Source: Bordetella genomosp. 1
GTDB taxonomy: Bacteria; Pseudomonadota; Gammaproteobacteria; Burkholderiales; Burkholderiaceae_B
DNA length: 64,000 nt
NCBI RefSeq assembly: GCF_002261335.1
Contig: NZ_NEVL01000003.1
Coordinates: forward strand, 558,001-622,000
Direction of reading: 5' to 3'
This document shows positions 42,435 to 52,011 of the stretch, piece by piece. A program made the position numbers and the translations under genes. Every line of letters begins with the position of its first letter. Position 1 is the first letter of the stretch. The notes beneath the pieces are model-generated. The model had not been told where the DNA came from, made no database searches, and was given only the letters and a program-made list of their open reading frames with translations.

Positions 42435-43193
42435 TCAGACGCTCAGGTAGGCCCGCCGCGCCGCCTCGTCGGCGCGCAGCTCGGCCATGGTGCCGTGGTA
42501 GCGGATCTGGCCCTTCTCCAGCACGTAGGCCCGGTCGGCCACCAGCGCCGCGAAGTGCAGGTTTTGCTCGGACAGCAGAATGCTGGCCCCCTGCGCCTTG
42601 AGCTCGAGGATCATCTGCGCCATCTGTTCCACGATCAGCGGCGCGACGCCTTCGGAGGGCTCGTCGAGCAGCACCAGCAAGGGATTGCCCATCAGCGTGC
42701 GTGCCACCGTGAGCATCTGTTGTTCGCCGCCGCTCATCTGGCCGCCGGGCCGTTCCTGCATCGCACCCAGGTTGGGAAAGAGCCGATAGAGCGCCTCCGG
42801 CTGCCAGTGGCGCGCGGGCGTGCCGTCCGGCCACCGGCGCGGCGGCTGGCGCCCCACCTCGAGATTCTCGGCCACCGTGAGATCGGTGAAGATGCGGCGG
42901 TCTTCGGGCACATAGCCCAGGCCCAGCCGCGCCACCTCGTGCGGCTGGCGCCGCATCAGGTCATGGCCCAGGAAGCGCACCGAGCCCTGCCGGCGCGCCA
43001 GCAGGCCCATGATGGCCTTGAAGGTGGTGGACTTGCCCGCGCCGTTGCGGCCCATCAGCGCCACCACCTCGCCGCGTCCCACGTCGAGGTCGAGGCCGAA
43101 CAGGATGTGGGCCGCGCCGTACCAGGCGTGGAGCCCGCGCACCGCGAGCAGCGGCGCCGGCACGGCGGGGGTATCGGGTCGGGTTGCGCTCAT
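42435..43193 (-). CDS. livF: Branched-chain amino-acid-type ABC transporter ATPase, LivF
   Basis: The 252-residue ATPase has Walker A GRNGAGKST (near 48-56), LivF-type YVPEDRRIF, signature MSGGEQQML and Walker B LLVLLDEPSEGVAP. It overlaps livG by 4 bp. Together with livG, the fused permease and the periplasmic protein it makes an importer of the HAAT family, whose ligands include branched-chain amino acids, urea, amides and aromatic acids. Confidence 0.93.
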   Translation of the reverse strand: MSATRPDTPAVPAPLLAVRGLHAWYGAAHILFGLDLDVGRGEVVALMGRNGAGKSTTFKAIMGLLARRQGSVRFLGHDLMRRQPHEVARLGLGYVPEDRRIFTDLTVAENLEVGRQPPRRWPDGTPARHWQPEALYRLFPNLGAMQERPGGQMSGGEQQMLTVARTLMGNPLLVLLDEPSEGVAPLIVEQMAQMILELKAQGASILLSEQNLHFAALVADRAYVLEKGQIRYHGTMAELRADEAARRAYLSV

Positions 43194-43960
43194 GCCGGCC
43201 CCGCCGGGGTCTCGAAGGTCTTGCCCGTGCCGAAATACACCGCCTGCACCTGCGGATCGTTGCGCACCTGCTGCGCGTCGCCCTCGGCGATCAGCCTGCC
43301 GCGCGCCAGCACGATGATGCGATCGGCGTAGGCGAACACCACGTCCATGCTGTGTTCGGTGAAGAGCACCGCCATGCCGCGTTCGACCACCAGCCGCTTG
43401 ATGAGCGCCATGAGCGCGTGGCGCTCGGCCGGCGCCATGCCGGCGGTGGGCTCGTCCATCAGGAGCAGGCGGGGGGCGTTGGCCAGCGCCATCGCCAGCT
43501 CCACCCGCTTGATGTCGCCATAGGCCAGCTCGCTGCACGGCCGCGCGGCCTGCGCCTGCATGCCGACCTGCTCGAGCAGCGCCATGGCCGCGTCGCGGTA
43601 CTGCCCCGCCGCACGCCGCAGCAAGGCATAGGTGCGGCCGTGGTGGGAAAGCAAGGCCATCTGCACGTTCTCCAGCACCGTGAGCGAGGCGAAGGTGGCG
43701 GCGATCTGGAAGGTGCGGCCCACGCCCAGGCGCCAGATGGCGCGCGGCTTGCGGCCCAGCAGCTCGTGGCCGTCCAGGCGCACGGAGCCAGCGCTGGCGG
43801 CCAGCTGGCCATTGACCATGTTGAAGGTGGTGGACTTGCCGGCGCCATTGGGCCCGATCAGGGCGAGCAGCTCGCCGGGCGCGACATCGAAGCTGACGTC
43901 GTCGACCGCGGCCACGCCGCCGAAGGCCTTGGAAAGATGCCTGACCTGCAACAGACTCAT
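43190..43960 (-). CDS. livG: Branched-chain amino-acid-type ABC transporter ATPase, LivG
   Basis: The 256-residue ATPase has Walker A GPNGAGKST (near 37-45), LivG-type GVGRTFQIAATFASLTVLENV and Walker B LLLMDEPTAGMAP. In the signature position it has ELAYGDIKRVELAMAL, in which the usual LSGGQ is replaced by LAYGD, a change often seen in the urea/amide branch of LivG proteins. It overlaps the upstream permease gene by 4 bp and livF by 4 bp. Confidence 0.93.
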   Translation of the reverse strand: MSLLQVRHLSKAFGGVAAVDDVSFDVAPGELLALIGPNGAGKSTTFNMVNGQLAASAGSVRLDGHELLGRKPRAIWRLGVGRTFQIAATFASLTVLENVQMALLSHHGRTYALLRRAAGQYRDAAMALLEQVGMQAQAARPCSELAYGDIKRVELAMALANAPRLLLMDEPTAGMAPAERHALMALIKRLVVERGMAVLFTEHSMDVVFAYADRIIVLARGRLIAEGDAQQVRNDPQVQAVYFGTGKTFETPAGPA

Positions 43961-45852
43961 GCGCCCTCCCCGTCCGCGCCGCGCCGCGGCCAGCGCAGGC
44001 GGAAGAACCCGGCGATGCCCTGCGGAAAGGCCAGCACCAGCAACAGGATCACGCCGCCGAACAGCGCGCGCCAGTACTCGGTGGCGCGCAGCGCGTAATC
44101 CTGCAGCAGGCCGAACGTGGCCGCGCCGACGACCGGGCCGGCCAGGGCCTGGATCCCGCCCAGCAGCACCATGACCAGGCCGTCGATCGACTTGCCCACG
44201 CCCAGCGCGTCGGGCGAGATGCTGCCCTTGGAATACACATAGAGCGACCCGGCCAGCCCCGCGAACAGCCCCGCCAGCGTGAAGGCGGCCCACTGCACGC
44301 GCTTGACGTCGATGCCGACCGCATCGGCGCGCAGCGGCGAATCGCGGCCGGCACGCAGCGCCAGGCCGAACGGCGCGAACACGAGGCGGCGCACGGCCAG
44401 GAGCGCCAGCGTGGTGAGCAGCAGCACGGCGTAGTAATAGGCATTGCCGGAGAGCCAGTCGGCGGGCCAGATGCCGATGATGCCGTTCGATCCGCCCGTG
44501 ACGCCATCCCACTGGAACACCACCGACCACACGATCTGCGCGAAGGCCAGCGTCAGCATCGCCAGGTAGACGCCCGACAGCCGCACGCAGAACCAGCCGA
44601 ACACCAGCGCGCCGAGCGCGCCGGCCAGCGGCCCGAGCAGCAGCGTGGCCGCCATGGGCAGGGCCGCAGTCTTGAGCAACAGCGCCGCGCCATAGGCACC
44701 GAGGCCGAAATAGGCGGCATGGCCGAACGAATGCATGCCGCCCGGCCCCATCAGCAGGTGCAGGCTGACCGCGAACAGCACGAGGATCAGGATGTCCTGC
44801 GCCAGCACCACCGCATAGGGCAGCAGGCTTTCGGCCAGCGGCAGCAGCGCCAACAGCGCGAGCAGGCCCATCACCGCCAGGCGCGCGCCGCGCCCGGCAG
44901 GGCGCAACGGCGGCTCGGCGGGCGCCGCGCTGCGGCTGGCCGACTGCGGCCGGCCGAACAGGCCCCACGGCCGGAACACCAGCACCAGCGCCATGACCAG
45001 GAACTCGACCACCAGCGTGAGCCGGGAGAACGACACCTCGATGCCGAACAGAGAGACATTGCCCAGGAAGACGCAGAGCGCCTTGATCTGCGCCACGATC
45101 AGCGCCGCGACGTACGCGCCCGGGATCGAGCCCATGCCGCCCACCACCACGATCACGAACGCGTCGCCGATGGTGCGCAGGTCCAGGCTCAGGCTGGCGG
45201 GCTCGCGCGGCAGCTGCAGCGCGCCGCCCAGGCCGGCCAGCATCGCGCCCAGCGCGAACACCCCGGTGAAGAGCCAGGCCTGGTTCACGCCCAGGGCGCC
45301 GAGCATCTCGCGATCCTGCGTGGCCGCCCGCACCAGCATGCCCCAGCGGGTGCGCGTGAGCGCCAGCCACAGCAGGCCCAGCACCAGCGGCCCGACCGCG
45401 ATCAGCACGAGGTTGTAGGTGGGATAGGCGCGTCCGAACAGGTCGATCGCGCCGCCCAGGCCCGGCGCGCGGCGGCCGAGCTGGTCTTCCGCGCCCCACA
45501 GCCACAGCGTGGCGTCGTTGATGATGAGCACCAGCGCGAAGGTGGCGAGCAGCTGGAACAGCTCGGGCGCCTTGTAGATGCGTCGCAGGAGCACCACCTC
45601 GATGGCCGCGCCCAGCGCGCCCACGATCAGCGCGGCCGCCATCAGGCCGAACCAGAAGCCGGCCGCCCCCGCGCCCAGCCGCTCGACCAGCGTGTAGGCG
45701 AGGTACACGCCCAGCATGTAGAGCGAGCCGTGCGCGAAGTTGACGATGCGCGTCACGCCGAAGATGAGCGACAGGCCCGCCGCCACCAGGAACAGCGACG
45801 AGGCCTCCGCCAGGCCGTTGAGCAGCTGGGCCAGGAAACCCGTCAGATCCAT
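43957..45852 (-). CDS. Fused LivH-LivM permease of a branched-chain amino-acid-type ABC transporter
   Basis: The 631-residue permease combines two proteins that are normally separate. The first half (about 1-295) is LivH-like (AGLSLIFGVTRIVNFAHGSLYMLG near 24-47, GGMGSIPGAYVAALIVAQIKA near 236). The second half (about 310-620) is LivM-like (GPGGMHSFGHAAYFGLGAYGAALLLK and SGVYLAMLTLAFAQIVW). A Ser/Ala/Arg-rich linker joins them. Fusion fixes a heterodimer in one chain. An in-frame GTG at 45864 is an alternative start. It is followed by livG with a 4-bp overlap. Confidence 0.9.
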   Translation of the reverse strand: MDLTGFLAQLLNGLAEASSLFLVAAGLSLIFGVTRIVNFAHGSLYMLGVYLAYTLVERLGAGAAGFWFGLMAAALIVGALGAAIEVVLLRRIYKAPELFQLLATFALVLIINDATLWLWGAEDQLGRRAPGLGGAIDLFGRAYPTYNLVLIAVGPLVLGLLWLALTRTRWGMLVRAATQDREMLGALGVNQAWLFTGVFALGAMLAGLGGALQLPREPASLSLDLRTIGDAFVIVVVGGMGSIPGAYVAALIVAQIKALCVFLGNVSLFGIEVSFSRLTLVVEFLVMALVLVFRPWGLFGRPQSASRSAAPAEPPLRPAGRGARLAVMGLLALLALLPLAESLLPYAVVLAQDILILVLFAVSLHLLMGPGGMHSFGHAAYFGLGAYGAALLLKTAALPMAATLLLGPLAGALGALVFGWFCVRLSGVYLAMLTLAFAQIVWSVVFQWDGVTGGSNGIIGIWPADWLSGNAYYYAVLLLTTLALLAVRRLVFAPFGLALRAGRDSPLRADAVGIDVKRVQWAAFTLAGLFAGLAGSLYVYSKGSISPDALGVGKSIDGLVMVLLGGIQALAGPVVGAATFGLLQDYALRATEYWRALFGGVILLLVLAFPQGIAGFFRLRWPRRGADGEGA

Positions 45853-45922
45853 TCGGGCAGGCACCGGCAGCGTGACGAGGCCGGCCGCGCGGCGTGGACG
45901 GGCGCGCCCGTGCGCAGCGGCG

Positions 45923-47128
45923 TCACGGGGCCCGGCGCAGCTTGCGCACTTCGTCGTCGGAGGGCTGCACCTTGGCGCCGTCGACGTAGCGGATGTCGAT
46001 CATCACACCCTTGCCGTCTTTCGAGGCGAGCTTGCCCACGTAGGCGCCCATGGTCGACTGATGATCGATCTCGCGGTATTCGATGTCGCCGAACGGAATC
46101 GTGAGCTTGAGGCCCGCGAAGGCCTTGATCAGCGCCTCGGTGTCGGTCGAGCCCGCCTTCCGGATGCCTTCGGCCAGCGACTTGATGGTGCTGTAGCCCA
46201 CCACCGAGCCCAGCCGCGGGTAGTCGTTGAACTTGGCCTGGTAGGCCTTGAGAAAGGCCTGGTGCTCGGGGGTGTCGATGAACTGCCAGGGGTAGCCGGT
46301 GACGATCCAGCCCTCCGGGGTCTCGTCGCGGAAGGTGTCGAGATACTCGGGTTCGCCGGTGAGCACGCTGACCACGGCGGTGTTCTTGAACAGGCCGCGC
46401 GTGTTGCCCTCGCGCACGAACTTGGTCACGTCGGTGGCGAACAGCACGTTGAAGATGGCGTCGGGCCTGGCATCGGCCAGGGCCTGCACCACGCTGCCCG
46501 CGTCGACCTTGCCGAGTGGCGTGGCCTGCTCGGCCACGAACTCCACGTCGGGCTGCGCGGCCTTCATCAGCGTCTTGAAGGTGGCCACGGCCGACTGGCC
46601 GTATTCATAGTTGGGATAGACGATGGCCCAGCGCTTCTTGTTGAGCTTGACCGCCTCGGGCACCAGCATCGCCACCTGCATGTAGGTGGAGGTGCGCAGG
46701 CGGTACGTATAGCGGTTGCCGTCGTGCCAGACGATCTTGTCGGTCAGCGGCTCGCTCGCCAGGAAGAACACCTTTTTCTGGCGCGCGTAGTCGGTGAGGG
46801 CCAGGCCGATGTGCGACAGGAACGAGCCGGTGAGCACGTCGACCCGCTCGCGCGAGAGCAGCTCGTCGGCGGCGCGCACCGCGTCGCCCGGGTTGGCGTT
46901 GTCGTCGCGCACCACCAGCTCGAGCTTCTTGCCGTTGACGCCACCGGCGGCATTGACCTCGTCGAGCGCAAGCTGCATGCCTTTCTTGTAGGGCTCGAGA
47001 AAGGCCGGCTGGGCCTTGTAGCTGTTGATCTCGCCGATCTTGATGGTGCCCTGGGCCCAGGCGGAGGCACACAGCAACAGCGCGCAAGCGGCGCCGGCCA
47101 GCGGAATGGAGCGGATGCGGAGGTTCAT
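45923..47128 (-). CDS. ABC transporter substrate-binding protein, LivK-like
   Basis: The 401-residue periplasmic protein has a Sec signal peptide (residues 1-25, ending ASAWAQ) and a periplasmic binding fold type I (receptor-family-like). Clear motifs are KGMQLALDEVNAAGGVNGKKLEL (about 49-71) and RVDVLTGSFLSHIGLA. It is the first gene of the leftward liv-type operon. The ligand is unknown; relatives of this subgroup also bind aromatic or short-chain acids as well as branched-chain amino acids. Confidence 0.9.
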   Translation of the reverse strand: MNLRIRSIPLAGAACALLLCASAWAQGTIKIGEINSYKAQPAFLEPYKKGMQLALDEVNAAGGVNGKKLELVVRDDNANPGDAVRAADELLSRERVDVLTGSFLSHIGLALTDYARQKKVFFLASEPLTDKIVWHDGNRYTYRLRTSTYMQVAMLVPEAVKLNKKRWAIVYPNYEYGQSAVATFKTLMKAAQPDVEFVAEQATPLGKVDAGSVVQALADARPDAIFNVLFATDVTKFVREGNTRGLFKNTAVVSVLTGEPEYLDTFRDETPEGWIVTGYPWQFIDTPEHQAFLKAYQAKFNDYPRLGSVVGYSTIKSLAEGIRKAGSTDTEALIKAFAGLKLTIPFGDIEYREIDHQSTMGAYVGKLASKDGKGVMIDIRYVDGAKVQPSDDEVRKLRRAP

Positions 47129-47343
47129 GTCTTTCCCTTGCAGACACCGAAAAATTTCGATGTTGGCCCTTGCCCTGGCGCAACGTCCATGCGGATCCGT
47201 CTGGCACCGTCCGCGCGGGGGCGGCGCCGGGAAAAACCGGAAACGGGGACTCGGGCCGGGCGGCCTCGCTTTCTGGTCGCCGCGCGCCGGAGGTCTCCGG
47301 CGCGCAGATCATGGCGAAGTATACCGACTGCCCGCCCCCGGAA

Positions 47344-48717
47344 TCAGGCCGCCTGGGCCTGCTGGACCGGCTCGTTGTCGATGCGGCGGAACACCAGCGC
47401 CGAAGCCAGCGTGACCAGCCCGACCACCACGAAGGCGATGCGGAAGGCCTGGCCGGCGTCGCCGTGGGCCGCGAACACCGACACCAGGCCGCCGCCGATG
47501 GTCACGCCCAGGCCCATGGCCAGCATCTGCACCATCGAGAACAGGCTGTTGCCGCTGCCCGCATCGCGGGTCGACAGGCCTTTGAGGGTGACGCCGTTCA
47601 TGGCGGCGAACTGCATCGAGTTGCTGGCGCCGAACACGCCCAGCACCGCGATCTCGAGCCAGAGCGGCGTCACCGCCGAGAAGCTGGCGAAGGCCGCGAT
47701 CGACAGGCCGACGATCACCGTGTTCCAGAACAGGAAGCTGCTGTAGCCGAAGCGGCGCAGCAGCGGCGCGATCCAGCCCTTGGCAAAGGTGCCGGCGATG
47801 GCCGCGGGCAGCATCATCAGGCCGGAGTGCAGCGGGCTGTAGCCCAGTTGCAGCTGCAACAACAGCGGCAGCAGGAACGGCACCGCGCTCGAGCCCACGC
47901 GGCACACCAGATTGCCGACCAGGCCGGTGGAGAAGTTGTGGTCGCGGAACAGGCCGAGCCGGAACAGCGGATCCGGGTGGCGCCGCGCATGGGCCACGTA
48001 ACCCAGCACGGCCGCCACGCTCACGGCCAGCAGCGCCATCGACACCAGCAGGCGGTGCGGCCCCGGTGGGCCTTCGAGCGCCAGCGAGAACGACACCATG
48101 CAGAGCGACAGCAGCCCGCCGCCCACCCAGTCGAAGCGCGGCGCCTGCGGCAGGCTGTCGTCGGGCATGAACTTCCAGACGCCGAGCAGGCCGAGCGCGC
48201 CGATGGGCACGTTGATCAGGAAGATGGCGTGCCACGAGAGCGACTGCACGAACCAGCCGCCCAGCGTGGGCCCGAGGATGGGGCCGACCTGGCCCGCGAT
48301 CGAGATCATCGCCAGCGCGGCGATGTAGGCCTCGCCGCGGATGGTGCGCAGCACCGCCAGCCGGCCCACCGGCAGCAGCATGGCGCCGCCCACGCCTTGC
48401 AGCACGCGCGCCGCCACCAGTTGCGGCAGCGACTGCGCGGTGGCACAGAACACCGAACCGAGCACGAACAGCAGGATCGACACGAAGTAGACCCGGCGCG
48501 AGCCGAAGCGGTCGGCCAGCCAGCCCGACGCCGGCGTCAGCAGCGCCATGGTCAGCGTGTAGGCCACCACCACCGGATGCATTTCCAGCGCCGATACCCC
48601 CATGCTGCGCGCAATCGAGGGCAAGGCGGTGTTGACGATCGTCGTATCGAGCGCCTGCATGAAAAAACCGCCCGCTATGGTCCATAGCATGGCGGTGTGG
48701 GCGGATGACTTCGGCAT
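47344..48717 (-). CDS. MFS multidrug exporter, DHA2 (EmrB/QacA) family
   Basis: The 457-residue protein has about 14 predicted helices. Helix 1 contains QALDTTIVNTALPSIARSMG (about 19-38, DHA2 motif D1), and GWLADRFGSRRVYFVS is motif A. It is divergent from a LysR gene across 157 bp that contains LysR-type half-sites, so it is probably an inducible exporter. It resembles the exporter at 27608 in layout but is clearly a different sequence. Confidence 0.9.
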   Translation of the reverse strand: MPKSSAHTAMLWTIAGGFFMQALDTTIVNTALPSIARSMGVSALEMHPVVVAYTLTMALLTPASGWLADRFGSRRVYFVSILLFVLGSVFCATAQSLPQLVAARVLQGVGGAMLLPVGRLAVLRTIRGEAYIAALAMISIAGQVGPILGPTLGGWFVQSLSWHAIFLINVPIGALGLLGVWKFMPDDSLPQAPRFDWVGGGLLSLCMVSFSLALEGPPGPHRLLVSMALLAVSVAAVLGYVAHARRHPDPLFRLGLFRDHNFSTGLVGNLVCRVGSSAVPFLLPLLLQLQLGYSPLHSGLMMLPAAIAGTFAKGWIAPLLRRFGYSSFLFWNTVIVGLSIAAFASFSAVTPLWLEIAVLGVFGASNSMQFAAMNGVTLKGLSTRDAGSGNSLFSMVQMLAMGLGVTIGGGLVSVFAAHGDAGQAFRIAFVVVGLVTLASALVFRRIDNEPVQQAQAA

Positions 48718-48832
48718 GGAAAACTGCGGCTCCGGGCAAGGAATTCGGGGGTCGCACGCGATAAGTCGTGCGCGATGGAGTCATTCTAGGTAAGCTGAGG
48801 CCTATCGTGAACCCCTTTAGGCACACTGACTG

Positions 48833-48851
48833 CTATCGATAATTCCGATAG
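48833..48851. promoter_or_regulatory. LysR-type operator candidate (CTATCG-N7-CGATAG)
   Basis: A perfect dyad with T-N11-A spacing lies between the divergent exporter and LysR genes. A third half-site, CTATCG, lies at 48802-48807. The arrangement (recognition dyad plus an extra half-site) is typical of LysR-controlled divergent promoters. Confidence 0.6.
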
Positions 48852-48874
48852 ACCTGTCGTGTCCCCCCGCTGCC

Positions 48875-49735
48875 ATGCTCAATCCCGTCTGGCTCCAGAC
48901 CTTCGTCACGGTCGCCACCGCCCACAGTTTTTCGCAGGCCGGGCGCGAGCTCGGGCTGACCCAGTCCACCGTGAGCGAGCACATCCGCCGCCTCGAAGAC
49001 ACGGTGGGCCGGCGCCTCTACACGCGCGACACGCATTCGGTCGCGCTCACGGCCGACGGCGAGGCCATGCTGGTGCACGCCCGCCTGATCCTGGAGGCGA
49101 TGGCGCACGCCGAGTCGCAGTTCCGCTCGCCGCGCCTGCGCGGCCGGGTGCGGCTCGGCTGTTCCGACGACATCGCGCTCGGCCCCCTGCCCGGCATCCT
49201 GGCCGCGTTCCGCAATGCCCACCCCGACGTGGAGCTGCAGATCACGATCGCCATGACCGGCCGCCTGCACGAGCTGCTCGACGGCGGCGCGATCGACCTG
49301 CTGGTGGGCAAGCGCCGACCCGGCGAGGCGCGCGGCACGCGCTTGTTCACCAGCCATCTGCAATGGATCGCCCGCACCGGCACCGAGGTCGACCTCGGCC
49401 AGCCGCTGCCGCTGGTGCTGGCCGCCGAACCGAGCGTGACGCGCGCCGTGGTGCTGGACGCGCTGGCGGTGGCGGGCGCGAGCTGGCGCATCGTCTGCAC
49501 CAGCAGCTCGCAGGCCGGCAGCAGCGCCGCGGCCCGCGGCGGCCTGGGGCTGACCGTGCGGCCGCAGTTCATGAGCGGCCGCGGGCTCGCGCCGCCCACC
49601 AACGCGGCGGCCCTGCCGGCCCTGCCCGACGTGGAATTCGTGGCCGTGGGCGCCGAGCACCTGAGCCGGCCCGCGGAAACCCTGCTGCAGATCCTGCTCG
49701 ACAGCGAACTGCGCGGCGACTGGACCACCGTCTAG
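48875..49735 (+). CDS. LysR-family transcriptional regulator
   Basis: The 286-residue protein begins MLNPVWLQTFVTVATAHSF, with a winged helix-turn-helix (residues 1-60, FSQAGRELGLTQSTVSEHIRRLE) and an effector domain. The divergent DHA2 exporter is its probable target through the dyad at 48833-48851. Its stop codon overlaps the end of the convergent helicase gene by 4 bp. Confidence 0.9.
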   Translation: MLNPVWLQTFVTVATAHSFSQAGRELGLTQSTVSEHIRRLEDTVGRRLYTRDTHSVALTADGEAMLVHARLILEAMAHAESQFRSPRLRGRVRLGCSDDIALGPLPGILAAFRNAHPDVELQITIAMTGRLHELLDGGAIDLLVGKRRPGEARGTRLFTSHLQWIARTGTEVDLGQPLPLVLAAEPSVTRAVVLDALAVAGASWRIVCTSSSQAGSSAAARGGLGLTVRPQFMSGRGLAPPTNAAALPALPDVEFVAVGAEHLSRPAETLLQILLDSELRGDWTTV

Positions 49736-52011
49736 GCGCGCCGCTCCCCCACGCGCCACCAGCCCGGCAGCAGCGCGCGCACCTTGCCGCGGCGGAAGCG
49801 GTCGTCGATCAGGTGCACCGTGCCGGTGTCGGTCTCGCTGCGGATCACGCGGCCGGCCGCCTGCACCACCTTCTGCAGGCCGGGATAGAGGTAGGTGTAG
49901 TCGTAGGCGGACTCGTCGCCGAAGCGCGCGCGCATGGTTTCCATGATGCGCTCGTTGACCGGGTTGACCTGCGGCAGGCCGAGCGTGGCGATGAAGGCGC
50001 CGATCAGGCGCCGGCCCGGCAGGTCCACGCCCTCGGCGAAGGCGCCGCCCAGCACCGCGAAGCCCACGCCCTGCCCGCTTTCGGTGAAGCGCGCGAGGAA
50101 TCCCGCGCGGGCGGCCTCGTCCATGCCGGGCGCCTGCTGCCAGAGGGGCACGTGGGGCTGGCGCTGGCGCATGGCCTGCACCATCTGCTCGAGATAATCG
50201 AAGCTGCTGAGGAAGCAGAGATAGTTGCCGGGCTGCGCGGCGTACTGCTCGGCGATCAGCGCGGTGATGGGGGCGAGCGACTGGCCGCGGTCGCGCCAGC
50301 GCGTCGACACATTGCCCACCACTTGCACGCGCAACTGATCGGCCGAGAACGGCGCGGCCACGTCGACCCAGGCGGTCGAGGCCGGCAGCCCGAGCGTATC
50401 GAGATGGAAGCCCGCCGGGCTGAACGTGCCGGAGAACAGCACGGTGCTGCGCGCGGCCGCATGGCGTGCCGCCAGGTAAGGCGCCGGCACCACGTTGCGG
50501 ATGCAGATGTCTGATTCGGTCTTGCCGAGCGCGTCGCGCCGGGTGATGTCGAACAGCGCGTGGCTGCCGAAGCTCTCGGCCAGCCGGCCAAACTGCAGCA
50601 GCGTGAAGTACAGGCCCAGCAAGGGATCGTCGGGCGCGGCCGGCCCGCTGGCGAAGTGTTCGGCGAAGGCGGTGCTGGCGCGCTGCGCCGCCTCGCGCAG
50701 ATTGGGCGGCACCATGTCGTGGGCGGCGTAATCGCCCTCCTGCTTCTTCAGCACCGCGCGCCACGAGCGCAGCAGCCCGTCGAGCGGCTTGCGCAGCGCC
50801 ACGGGCGCCAGCGTGCGCGCCGCGCGCACCGCGCCCATCGACACGCTGACGCTGTACATGCGGCGGGCCCGCTCGAGCAGGTTGTGGGCCTCGTCCACCG
50901 CCACCGCCACGCGCCATTGATGCGCCTGCGTATAGGCATAGAGCATCGCGCTGGAATCGAACCAGTAGTTGTAGTCGCCCACCACCACGTCGCCCCAGCG
51001 CGCCAGCTCCTGGCCCAGGTAGTAGGGGCAGACATCGTGCCGGTCGGCCACGGCCCGCACCGCCGCGCGGTCGAGCACCGCGTCGGGTTCGGCCAGGGCC
51101 TCGGCGCGCGCCTCGGGCAGCCGATCGTAGAAGCCGCGGGCCCGCGGACACGATTCGCCGTGGCAGGCGCGATCGGGATGGGCACAACTCTTTTCGCGCG
51201 CAACCAGTTCCACCACCCGCAGCGGCAGCACCTTGCCGGGGCCGGCGTCGAGCCGGGCCAGCGCCGCCAGCGCCAGGCCATGGCCCGGGCCCTTGGCGGA
51301 GAGAAAGAACACCTTGTCGAGGCCCTGGGTGGCGCAGGCCTTGAGCAACGGGAACAGCGTGCCCAAGGTCTTGCCCACGCCGGTGGGCGCCTGCGCCATC
51401 ACCGGATGCCCGTCGCGCGCGGCGCGATACACCGACACCGCCAGCTGGCGCTGGCCGGCGCGCATCTCGCCGAACGGAAACGCGAGCGCTTCGAGCGCGC
51501 CGTCGCGGGCCTCGCGGTGGGCCCGTTCGCGCGCCGCCCAGGCGGCGTAGCGCTCGCACAGGCCCGCGAAGAACTGCGCCAGCGCCGCGGCGTCCAGCGT
51601 CTCGGCCTCGGCCGATTCTTCCTCGGTGTCGAGATTGAAATAGACCACCGCCACGGTCAGGCGCGCCAGCCCGCGCGATTGGCACAGCATGTGGCCGTAG
51701 ACGCGGGCCTGGGCACGATGCAGCGCGCGCTGGTTCTCGCGCAGCGCCGAAAGCTCGCCGCGATAGGTCTTGACCTCTTCGACGCGGGCCGCCACCGGGT
51801 CGTAGCCGTCCGCGCGGCCGCGCACGGTCAGGCCGGCATGCTGGGCGTCGAGGCTGACCTCATGTTCGAAGTGCGCGGGGCGGCGCGCGGCGATCACGGC
51901 GTGGCCCGCCATGCCCTCGAGCGCGGTGGGCGCCGGCGTGAAGCGCGAATCCAGATCGCCCTCGCGCGCCGTGAAATCGCACAGCGTGCGCACCGCCACG
52001 GCGAGATTCAT
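49732..52011 (-). CDS. XPD/DinG-type Fe-S helicase with N-terminal nuclease-like domain
   Basis: The 759-residue superfamily 2 DNA helicase has Walker A APTGVGKT (208-215) and DEAH at 373-376. Four cysteines (276, 283, 288, 328) sit between them, as in the 4Fe-4S domain of XPD and DinG. C-terminal helicase motifs include QAAGRVIRSETDTG near 715-728. The N-terminal ~130 residues carry a PD-(D/E)XK-like pattern, Asp68 with Glu79-Val-Lys81, reminiscent of Cas4/RecB-type nucleases. It overlaps the upstream FAN1-like gene by 4 bp, so the two proteins probably act on the same DNA lesion. Confidence 0.88.
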   Translation of the reverse strand: MNLAVAVRTLCDFTAREGDLDSRFTPAPTALEGMAGHAVIAARRPAHFEHEVSLDAQHAGLTVRGRADGYDPVAARVEEVKTYRGELSALRENQRALHRAQARVYGHMLCQSRGLARLTVAVVYFNLDTEEESAEAETLDAAALAQFFAGLCERYAAWAARERAHREARDGALEALAFPFGEMRAGQRQLAVSVYRAARDGHPVMAQAPTGVGKTLGTLFPLLKACATQGLDKVFFLSAKGPGHGLALAALARLDAGPGKVLPLRVVELVAREKSCAHPDRACHGESCPRARGFYDRLPEARAEALAEPDAVLDRAAVRAVADRHDVCPYYLGQELARWGDVVVGDYNYWFDSSAMLYAYTQAHQWRVAVAVDEAHNLLERARRMYSVSVSMGAVRAARTLAPVALRKPLDGLLRSWRAVLKKQEGDYAAHDMVPPNLREAAQRASTAFAEHFASGPAAPDDPLLGLYFTLLQFGRLAESFGSHALFDITRRDALGKTESDICIRNVVPAPYLAARHAAARSTVLFSGTFSPAGFHLDTLGLPASTAWVDVAAPFSADQLRVQVVGNVSTRWRDRGQSLAPITALIAEQYAAQPGNYLCFLSSFDYLEQMVQAMRQRQPHVPLWQQAPGMDEAARAGFLARFTESGQGVGFAVLGGAFAEGVDLPGRRLIGAFIATLGLPQVNPVNERIMETMRARFGDESAYDYTYLYPGLQKVVQAAGRVIRSETDTGTVHLIDDRFRRGKVRALLPGWWRVGERRA

